Source: JAWVFM01 sp963771655
GTDB taxonomy: Bacteria; Actinomycetota; Thermoleophilia; Solirubrobacterales; 70-9
Length of the DNA: 64,000 nucleotides
Direction of reading: 5' to 3'
Assembly: GCA_963771655.1 (NCBI GenBank)
Contig: CAVYUG010000001.1
Span: 248,001 to 312,000 of the forward strand
Made by a program: the position numbers and the translations under genes. Positions 15,662 to 22,396 of this stretch are shown one piece after another. The notes below the pieces were generated by a model, which was not told where the DNA came from, ran no database searches, and was given only the letters and a program-made list of their open reading frames with translations. Each line of letters opens with the position of its first letter. The stretch's first letter is position 1.

Positions 15662-16797
15662 CGGGCGGCCCCCACAGCCGGCGCGGAGGCGGGCGGCGCA
15701 GCGGTCGTCGAGATCGGGGAAACGGCGCCGCCGACGCCGCCGAGAAGCCGCCTGAGCTCGTCGGGCACCGACGCGCGCTGCTCGGCGAGCCCGCGAGTGA
15801 CCTTGCCCTGCCGCACGAGCTGCGCGAGATGGCCGTCCATCGTCTGCATGCCGACCGACGCCGAGGTCTGAAGCGCCGAGTAGATCTGGTGGGTCTTGCC
15901 CTCGCGGATCAGGTTGCGAACGGCGGGTGTCGGCACCAGGACCTCGCAGGCGACCACGCGGGCGGAGCCGTCGGCCGTGGGCAGAAGCTGCTGGGTGACG
16001 ATGCCCTGAAGGGCAATCGAGAGCTGCATCCGCACCTGGTGCTGCTGCGCGGCGGGGAAGACGTCGATGATCCGGTCCACGGTCTGCGCAGCGGACTGGG
16101 TGTGGAGCGTCGCGAAGACCAGATGGCCGGTCTCAGCGGCAGTGAGCGCCGTCGAGATCGTCTCGAGGTCGCGCATCTCGCCGACGAGGATCACGTCGGG
16201 GTCCTCGCGCAGCGCGCTGCGCAGGGCCAACGGGAAGTCCTTCGCGTCGGCCCCGATCTCGCGCTGGTTGACGATGCACTTGCGGTGGCCGTGGAGGAAC
16301 TCGATCGGGTCCTCGATCGTGAGGATGTGCTCCTCGCGCTCGGAGTTGATGAGGTCGACCATCGACGCGAGCGAGGTCGACTTGCCCGAGCCCGTGGGAC
16401 CGGTCATCAGCACGAAGCCGCGGGGCTTGCGACAGAAGTCGGCGAGGACGGCGGGAAGGCCGAGCGACTCGAGGCTGGCGATCTCGTGCGGGATGAGCCG
16501 GAACGCCGCCGAGATCGAGCCTCGCTGGAAGAAGCAGTTGACGCGGTAGCGCGCGACGCCGGGGATCGAGTAGGCGATGTCGATCTGCTGGTCGTTCTCG
16601 AAGCGCTTGCGCTGGCTGTCGTTGAGGATCGAGTAGACGATCTCGCGGGTCTCCTGCGGGCTCAGGGGCGGCATGTCGTCGACGGGCGAGATTCGCCCGC
16701 GGATCCTCATCGCAGGCGGAAACCCGGGGCTCAGGTGCACGTCCGAGGCCCGCTCCTCGACCATCCTCGTGAGCACGGCGGCAAAGTCGACGCTCAT
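15658..16797 (-). CDS. pilT: type IV pilus retraction ATPase PilT
   Basis: A 379-residue hexameric retraction motor. Features: N-terminal PAS-like region; Walker A GPTGSGKST at about residue 131; the Asp box TIEDPIEF; Walker B VILVGEMRD; a His box ATLHTQSA; and the PilT-specific VRNLIREGK, matching the AIRNLIRE motif that separates PilT from PilB. A Pro/Ala-rich tail of about 30 residues follows. Overlaps pilC by ATGA. Upstream on the same strand a DUF559 gene separates it from pilB by about 1.1 kb, so read-through from the pilB promoter has to cross that insertion or pilT needs its own promoter. Confidence 0.95.
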   Translation of the reverse strand: MSVDFAAVLTRMVEERASDVHLSPGFPPAMRIRGRISPVDDMPPLSPQETREIVYSILNDSQRKRFENDQQIDIAYSIPGVARYRVNCFFQRGSISAAFRLIPHEIASLESLGLPAVLADFCRKPRGFVLMTGPTGSGKSTSLASMVDLINSEREEHILTIEDPIEFLHGHRKCIVNQREIGADAKDFPLALRSALREDPDVILVGEMRDLETISTALTAAETGHLVFATLHTQSAAQTVDRIIDVFPAAQQHQVRMQLSIALQGIVTQQLLPTADGSARVVACEVLVPTPAVRNLIREGKTHQIYSALQTSASVGMQTMDGHLAQLVRQGKVTRGLAEQRASVPDELRRLLGGVGGAVSPISTTAAPPASAPAVGAAR

Positions 16798-16830
16798 CAG
16801 GCAACAAATCGGCGTTTTCAGTGCCTGGCT

Positions 16831-17772
16831 TTAGCCGTGTGGACGCATCGGCGTCCGGCTCAGCTGGCTGAGGAGGTCGGTCGCCACGCGCGCCGGCTGC
16901 TCGGTTAGCTGGTGCCAGGTGTAGCGCAGGACCGTGTACCCGGCCGCGCGAAGCGCGAGATCGCGATTTCGATCGGCTTCCATTCTCGCCGGCGTCCCGT
17001 GCGCCGAGCCACTGTCCACCTCGACGACGAGGCGCTCCTCTCGCCAAAGGGCGTCGACCTTGAAGCCATGGAGCCATGTGTTGAGGTCGGGGAGCGGAAT
17101 GCCGTGGTCCTCGCATAGCTCGATCAGACGCTCCTCGCCGTCGCTCGCGGCCCGCGACAGCAGGGGCTGGTGGTCGGCGAGCGCGCGCCGGAGTGCCGCG
17201 CTTCCCCGGATCCCTCGGCCCAGAACGGCGCGCACCTCATCCGGATTGAGCAAGCGGCGGTAGTCGGCCTCGGCCAGTACGCGACGCAACTGGCGACGGG
17301 TCAGCGAGGGCGCGAGGTCCAGGAGGGTTTGCGGGACGGTTGTGACTGGCAGGCCGCGGTGGTTCACCCGATGCAATGACGGACGGTGATGCAGTCTCAG
17401 GCCCTCTTGCGCGCGACGGCGATGCGGTGCGACGATGTCAACCAGGGCGGGTGGGTCCTCGATGAGCGCCCACCACCATCCGGCAGCATGCTGGGCCAAC
17501 GCCGCACCTGGCCCGGCGTAGAGAAGACCGGCGGCGCACCGGCCTTCGCTCGTCAGGCTAGGGCGCCCCACCGCGTACACGCCGGGATGCAGCCTGTGCA
17601 GTCGGCCATTACGACTCCAGCGCGAGATCGCGGACGTGCTGAGCCCGCACCGCAGTAGTTGCCTGTCGCAGAGCACACCCCAACGTCGCGACTCCTCGAC
17701 GACCCGGGCCCAAACGCGAACTTCTGCAATCCGTTCCCGGCTTCCGGGAATAGGTTGCGAAAGTTCGGGCAC
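16831..17772 (-). CDS. AbiEi-like winged helix plus DUF559 (Vsr-like) endonuclease-fold protein
   Basis: An intact homologue of the pseudogene at 6311. From the N-terminus: a winged-helix region (RQLLRCGLSTSAISRWSRNG, HPGVYAVG) of the AbiEi type; a middle domain; and a C-terminal DUF559 domain with PD-(D/E)XK-like acids in FKVDALW and VVEVDSG and the HQLTEQP tail. Start uncertain: GTG 17772 gives 313 residues but places the 51-bp palindrome inside coding sequence, whereas GTG 17676 gives 281 residues and leaves the palindrome in the leader. It sits on the same strand between pilB and pilT, which are normally adjacent, so it looks inserted. Catalytic activity is inferred, and the role (defence, selfish element or other) is unknown. 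Confidence 0.82.
   Translation of the reverse strand: MPELSQPIPGSRERIAEVRVWARVVEESRRWGVLCDRQLLRCGLSTSAISRWSRNGRLHRLHPGVYAVGRPSLTSEGRCAAGLLYAGPGAALAQHAAGWWWALIEDPPALVDIVAPHRRRAQEGLRLHHRPSLHRVNHRGLPVTTVPQTLLDLAPSLTRRQLRRVLAEADYRRLLNPDEVRAVLGRGIRGSAALRRALADHQPLLSRAASDGEERLIELCEDHGIPLPDLNTWLHGFKVDALWREERLVVEVDSGSAHGTPARMEADRNRDLALRAAGYTVLRYTWHQLTEQPARVATDLLSQLSRTPMRPHG
17717..17767. repeat. 51-bp imperfect palindrome at the 5' end of the DUF559 gene
   Basis: Two 24-nt arms (17717-17740 and 17744-17767) flank a 3-nt loop; 19 of 24 positions pair, with perfect CGAACTT / AAGTTCG ends and a perfect TTCCCGG / CCGGGAA inner stem. It is 34 nt upstream of the codon for the conserved Trp of the nuclease gene, almost the same place as the 48-bp palindrome upstream of the other copy (38 nt). 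Confidence 0.8.
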
Positions 17773-17873
17773 GCGATGGAGGATCGCGCTCCTCCGCTGA
17801 CCAATCAACGCATCGATGTGCCGAAAGCGTCGCGGGGGTGTGCCCGATGCGAGTGCGTCGCCGGCGCGCCGGC

Positions 17874-19670
17874 CTACGTCGAGACGCGCGCGACCTCGGC
17901 CACGCTCGTGATCCCTGCGCGAATCTTCAGCAGGCCGTCCTCTCGGAGCGTGAGCATGCCCTCCTCGCACGCGGCCGACGCGATGTCCGCCTCGGCCGCG
18001 CCGTTGACCGCGAGGTCCTTGATCCGCTCGCTCATCGGCATCACCGAGAACAGGCCGATGCGCCCGCGGTAGCCCGAGCGGTTGCACCGGGCGCAGCCGA
18101 CCGGCTCGTAGGTCTCAAGGTCCGCGCCGACGCGGAAGCCGGCTTCGTTCATCGCCGCGCGCGGGGCGACGGTGCGTTGCTTGCAGTACTGACAGAGCTT
18201 GCGGGCGAGGCGCTGCGCGACCACGCAGTCGACCGCGGACGCGGTGAGGAACGACTCGATCCCCATCTTCGAGAGCCGCACGATCGCGCCCGGCGCATCA
18301 TTGGTGTGCAGCGTGCTGAGGACCATGTGGCCGGTCAGCGCCGCCTCGATCGCGATCCGGGCGGTTTCGCCATCGCGGATCTCGCCGACCATGATCACGT
18401 CTGGGTCGGCCCGGAGAATCGACCGCAGCCCGGCCGCAAATGTCAGACCGGCCCTGCGGTTGACCCCGATTTGGTTGATCCCGTCGATCTTGTACTCGAC
18501 CGGGTCCTCAATCGTGATGATGTTCTTCTCGACCGAATTGAGCTCCGCGAGCGCCGCGTAGAGCGTGGTCGACTTGCCGGAGCCCGTCGGGCCGGTGACG
18601 ATGACGGCGCCGTAGGGCATTCGAACCGACCCCTCGAAGCGCTCGCGCCCGGTTCCGTCCATGCCGAGCTCGTCGAGGCTTCGCAGCGCCTGGGTCTTGT
18701 CGAGGATGCGCACCGTCACGCCCTCCCCCCGCTCTGTCGGCAGCGTGGTGACACGGAGGTCGACGGAGTGGTCGTCGACGGTCACCGAAACGCGGCCGTC
18801 CTGTGGCACGCGCTTTTCGGCGATGTCCAGGTCGCTCATGATCTTCACGCGAGACACGACGCCGGCGATCATCCGCCGGGGGACTCTCGCGACCTCGTGG
18901 AGCACCCCATCGACGCGGAACCGCACCCGCATCTCGGCCTCGTCTCGCTCGAAGTGGATGTCGGAGGCGCCGTCGGTTACCGCCTGCGCGAGCACCGAAT
19001 GGACGAGCTTGATGACCGGCGCGTCCTCCGCCGACTCGCGGAGCTCGGTGATCTCAGCCTCGCCCTCCTCCTCCTCTTCCTCGACGATCGCGTCGCTCAC
19101 CGCGCGCTCGAGGCTCGAGAGCTGGCGGACCAGCGCCTCGATGTCGTCCCGCGCCGCGACGGCCACGCGGCAGTTGAGGCCGGTGATCATCTGGATGTCG
19201 TCGATCGCGACGACGTTCGCCGGATCGGCGATGGCGACGAGCAGCGTCTCCTCGTCGACGTAGCCGACCGGGACCGCCTGGCAGCGGCGGGCGGCGCTCG
19301 CCGTCAGGAGGTTTGCCGCGCCCATGTCGACCTTGAAGTTCGTGAGGTCGATGTGGTCGAGGCCGTAGCGCTCGGCCACCGCCCGGGAGAGCTGGTCGCC
19401 GTCGACGACGTTCGATTCGAGCAGCACGGTCTCGGGAGACTGCCCGGCCACCCGCGCCTCGTCGATCGCCTGCGCCACGCGCTCCTTGCTCGCGTAGCCC
19501 AGCGCCACGATCACGTCGGTGATGAACATCCCCGAATAGCCCTCGCGCGAGGGGGGCGTGAGCCCGGGGGTGCCCTGCGGTGCCCCCTCGGCGGCCGCGG
19601 CCGCCGCCGCGGTGCGCCCAGGAGCCGGAACAGGCTTCAGGTAATCGGGGCGTCTTTCAATTGGGGGCAT
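17874..19670 (-). CDS. pilB: type IV pilus extension ATPase PilB (GspE family)
   Basis: A 598-residue assembly motor. N-terminal MshEN-type domain (about residues 50-190; in some homologues this domain binds c-di-GMP), an acidic linker (a run of Glu at about 198-203), then the ATPase core: Asp box, Walker A GPTGSGKST at about residue 350, TIEDPVEY, Walker B VIMVGEIRD and the His box STLHTNDA. A C-terminal zinc site CQYC ... CARC is typical of GspE/PilB. The ATG at 19670 lies 14 nt inside aroE, so it is coupled. Two c-di-GMP turnover proteins are encoded elsewhere in the window, which would fit MshEN-mediated control, but that link is inferred. Confidence 0.95.
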   Translation of the reverse strand: MPPIERRPDYLKPVPAPGRTAAAAAAAEGAPQGTPGLTPPSREGYSGMFITDVIVALGYASKERVAQAIDEARVAGQSPETVLLESNVVDGDQLSRAVAERYGLDHIDLTNFKVDMGAANLLTASAARRCQAVPVGYVDEETLLVAIADPANVVAIDDIQMITGLNCRVAVAARDDIEALVRQLSSLERAVSDAIVEEEEEEGEAEITELRESAEDAPVIKLVHSVLAQAVTDGASDIHFERDEAEMRVRFRVDGVLHEVARVPRRMIAGVVSRVKIMSDLDIAEKRVPQDGRVSVTVDDHSVDLRVTTLPTERGEGVTVRILDKTQALRSLDELGMDGTGRERFEGSVRMPYGAVIVTGPTGSGKSTTLYAALAELNSVEKNIITIEDPVEYKIDGINQIGVNRRAGLTFAAGLRSILRADPDVIMVGEIRDGETARIAIEAALTGHMVLSTLHTNDAPGAIVRLSKMGIESFLTASAVDCVVAQRLARKLCQYCKQRTVAPRAAMNEAGFRVGADLETYEPVGCARCNRSGYRGRIGLFSVMPMSERIKDLAVNGAAEADIASAACEEGMLTLREDGLLKIRAGITSVAEVARVST

Positions 19671-20487
19671 CAGAGGGCTTGTGGACTGCCCGTCTCATCG
19701 TCTCGACCGGGGGGTCCATTCCGGTCCAGAGCCGAAGCGAGGCGGCTCCCTGGTGAACCAAGACTTCGAGCCCGTCGACGACGCGAGCGCCGCGCTCGCG
19801 CGCGAGGCGCGCCAGCTCCGTCTCGGCCGACCCGTAAGCGAGGTCCACCACGACGTTTTGTTCGGACAGCGCATCGGCATCCAGGGGCAGCGCCTTGAGC
19901 CCGGGACCGCGGTGCCCGGACGCTTCGGCCATCCCCACGGTCGTCGCGTTGACGATCAGCTGAAAGCCCGAAGCGTGCAGCTCAGGTCTGCTCAGCGCCC
20001 TCGCCCCGAGGTCGCCGGCGACGCGCTCCGCGCGCTCGTGCGTCCGATTCCATATCTCAACCTCGGCCCCCTCGTTGACCAGCGCCCAGACACACGCCCG
20101 CGCCGACCCGCCCGCGCCCAGTACCAGCGCCCTGGTCCCGCGCTCCACCGGACCGATCGCGGCGACGAGGCCCGGCGCATCGGTGTTCTCCGCGCTGACG
20201 GCTCCATCGCGGAAGGTGAGCGTGTTCGCCGCCCCGATCTCCCGTGCCGCCCGCGATCCCCGGTCGGCCACCGCGAGTGCCGCGAGCTTGTGCGGAACCG
20301 TCACATTCGCGCCCACGAAGCCCTCCCCGGGCATCTGCTCGACCCGCTCCGTGAACCCCTCCGGCTCGACGTCGATCGCCTCGTAGCTCCACTCTCCCGC
20401 CAGCCCCATCTCGGTCAGCGCCGCGCTGTGCATCGCCGGCGAGCGGGAGTGGGCAACGGGGTGCCCGAGGACGGCGAGCCGCCTCAA
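19657..20487 (-). CDS. aroE: shikimate 5-dehydrogenase AroE
   Basis: A 276-residue NADPH-dependent enzyme reducing 3-dehydroshikimate to shikimate in aromatic amino acid synthesis. Shikimate-binding SRSP (residues 14-17), catalytic K67 in NVTVPHK, partner D103 in ENTD, NADP motif GAGGSA, and NATTVGM are all present. The start is a TTG at 20487 that shares bases with the TGA stop of mltG (TTGA); length then matches the usual 270-280 residues, and upstream sequence in frame is mltG coding shadow. The 3' end overlaps pilB by 14 nt. Confidence 0.93.
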   Translation of the reverse strand: MRRLAVLGHPVAHSRSPAMHSAALTEMGLAGEWSYEAIDVEPEGFTERVEQMPGEGFVGANVTVPHKLAALAVADRGSRAAREIGAANTLTFRDGAVSAENTDAPGLVAAIGPVERGTRALVLGAGGSARACVWALVNEGAEVEIWNRTHERAERVAGDLGARALSRPELHASGFQLIVNATTVGMAEASGHRGPGLKALPLDADALSEQNVVVDLAYGSAETELARLARERGARVVDGLEVLVHQGAASLRLWTGMDPPVETMRRAVHKPSDAPN

Positions 20488-22013
20488 CAGTTCGTGGGCG
20501 ACTTGCCGCCGGCTGCGGCGCGGGCGTTGTGGTATCGCGCCTGCTGGCGCTGGGCCGTCGCGTAGGTGGTCGCGAACAGCAGCCGCCCACATGCCCCCGG
20601 CTTCGTCACGTAGTAGAGGTAGGGAACGTCCGCCGGGTGGGCCGCGGCCTTGAGCGCCGCGAGGCCGGGGTTCGAGATCGGCCCGGGCGGCAGGCCGGTG
20701 TTCGTGTAGCTGTTGTACGGCGAGTCGAGGTGCAGGTCCGAGTAGCCGAGCGGCTTCGTGTAGTTGTGCTCGGCGAACCGGATCGTCGCGTCGACCTGGA
20801 GGGGCATCCCGTCGTGGAGGCGGTTGTAGACCACCGCCGCGACCTTCGGGAAGTCCTTGAGGTCCCCCGCCTCGCGCTGGACGACCGACGCGATGGTCAC
20901 CACGTCGTACGTCGTGAGGTTCTTGGAGCGCGCGTAGCCCATCTTCACCTGCTTGATGTTCTGGTCGAACGCCGCGAGCTGCTGTCCCACGAGATCCTTC
21001 GCGTCCTGCTTGGGCTTCAGCTTGTAGGTCGCCGGGAACAGGAAGCCCTCCAGGTTCGCCGGGTTCTTCGCTCCGTACCGGCCGGGGTCGAAGCCCTTGT
21101 AGCTCTTGCTCTCGCCCAGGTAGTCGCCCTTCACGCCGTCCTGTCGCAAGAGCGCGGAGATCTGCTGGCGGTCGTACCCCTCCGGGACCGTCACGGTCAG
21201 GGTCTTGGGCTTGATCGGGGTCGGCTTTTTGGTCAGCGCGTCGATCGCGTCGCCGTAGCTCATGTCGTGAGCAAGCCTGTACTTGCCCGCCTGGATCTCG
21301 CCCGACTTGCCGGAGAGGTCGAGGCGGATGCGGAACAGCGTCGAATTCGACACGACCCCCTTCGCGTCAAGCGCGTCCGCGATCGTGCTCGCCGAGGACC
21401 CCTTCGGGATCGTGACCTTGACCTGACCGTGCCCGGCGCCGTGGAACGGCTGGAAGAGGAGCACCGCGAAGGCGACGAGCAGGGCGGCGAGGAAGACCAC
21501 GAGCGCCGCGAGGATCCGGCGCCTTCGGACTCGCCGCCCGCTCGGCGACCGTGGCAGCGGCCGATCGCCCGCCGGGAGCGGCGGCAGGCGCGGCTCCCCC
21601 GCGCCCGCCCAGTCCTCACCCGAGCCGGCCGCGGCCCAGTCGCCGGTGATCGGGTCATCGGACAGGGGCTCGTCGATGAACGAGGGCTCCTCCGCGGAGA
21701 ACGCGTGCTCCCGGGTCGGCTCGGCCTCGGGCGGTTGCCGAGGTGGCGGCGGCGTCTCGTCGCCCGGTCGGCTTGGGGTCGGCGCCTGGCGCTCAGCCCT
21801 CGGGGGGGCCGGTGGCTCGCTCGGCGGTCCCGGTTCGCTCTTGGGCGCGGGTGGTTCATCCGGGGGCTCCGCAGGTTCGCTCGCAGCGGCCGCCTCCTGC
21901 GCCCGCTGGGCAAGCTGAGCTCGGCGGCGCGCCTCGCGCTCGCGGCGGCGCTGCTCGCGCTCCTGCGCGGCGGGATCGTCGGTGCTGAAGGGATCCATCC
22001 AGTCCTCGGTCAT
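20484..22013 (-). CDS. mltG: endolytic murein transglycosylase MltG
   Basis: A 509-residue membrane protein that cuts nascent glycan strands and ends chain growth. The first 160 residues are cytoplasmic, rich in Glu/Arg then Pro/Glu, with low complexity; one membrane helix at about residues 165-188; then the LysM-like and YceG catalytic domains. The catalytic Glu lies in ASVVQREAG and is followed by AAVVYNRLHDGMPLQ, the family signature. The N-terminal extension is much longer than in E. coli (340 residues in total), as is common in actinobacteria. ATGA overlap with ruvX upstream and TTGA overlap with aroE downstream. Confidence 0.92.
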   Translation of the reverse strand: MTEDWMDPFSTDDPAAQEREQRRREREARRRAQLAQRAQEAAAASEPAEPPDEPPAPKSEPGPPSEPPAPPRAERQAPTPSRPGDETPPPPRQPPEAEPTREHAFSAEEPSFIDEPLSDDPITGDWAAAGSGEDWAGAGEPRLPPLPAGDRPLPRSPSGRRVRRRRILAALVVFLAALLVAFAVLLFQPFHGAGHGQVKVTIPKGSSASTIADALDAKGVVSNSTLFRIRLDLSGKSGEIQAGKYRLAHDMSYGDAIDALTKKPTPIKPKTLTVTVPEGYDRQQISALLRQDGVKGDYLGESKSYKGFDPGRYGAKNPANLEGFLFPATYKLKPKQDAKDLVGQQLAAFDQNIKQVKMGYARSKNLTTYDVVTIASVVQREAGDLKDFPKVAAVVYNRLHDGMPLQVDATIRFAEHNYTKPLGYSDLHLDSPYNSYTNTGLPPGPISNPGLAALKAAAHPADVPYLYYVTKPGACGRLLFATTYATAQRQQARYHNARAAAGGKSPTNC

Positions 22014-22396
22014 GGATCGCTCCGCGATGCCAGGTAGGACTCGAGCAGGTGCGCGGCCGCGAGCGCGTCGGCCGGCGCGCGTGCGCCCGACCTCGCGGAC
22101 GCCTCGGCCAGTCGCGTGGTCAGCCGTTCGTCATAGGTCTCCACGGGCACATCCGAGGCCTCGGCCAGCTCGTCGCGAAAGCCCCGCGCCGCCGCCGCCT
22201 GCGCGCCCTCGGCCCCGTCGAGCGAGACGGGCAGGCCCACGATCACGAGCTCGGCCGCGCACTCAGCCGCGATCCGCGCCACCTCGTGTGGATCGGGAGG
22301 CTCCACGACGCCGAGCGGCGTGGCGATGGTGCCGCTGGCGTCCGAGACGGCCACGCCCGCGCGCGCCTCTCCATGGTCCACCGCGAGCACGATCAC
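22010..22396 (-). CDS. ruvX: RuvX/YqgF family pre-16S rRNA-processing nuclease
   Basis: A 128-residue RNase H-fold protein; the family matures the 5' end of 16S rRNA. The conserved first strand VLAVDHGEARAGVAVSD carries the catalytic Asp (D7), followed by the YDERLTT Glu and a C-terminal Asp near ADALAAAHLL. The usual Asp-Xaa-Gly is DHG. ATGA overlaps at both ends (alaS upstream, mltG downstream). The alaS-ruvX-mltG-aroE order is widespread in bacteria and supports the call. Confidence 0.9.
   Translation of the reverse strand: MIVLAVDHGEARAGVAVSDASGTIATPLGVVEPPDPHEVARIAAECAAELVIVGLPVSLDGAEGAQAAAARGFRDELAEASDVPVETYDERLTTRLAEASARSGARAPADALAAAHLLESYLASRSDP

Noticed and set aside
17838..19898. 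A 686-codon plus-strand frame opposite pilB
   Set aside because: It is the mirror of pilB, whose motifs are all intact. High GC keeps antisense frames open.
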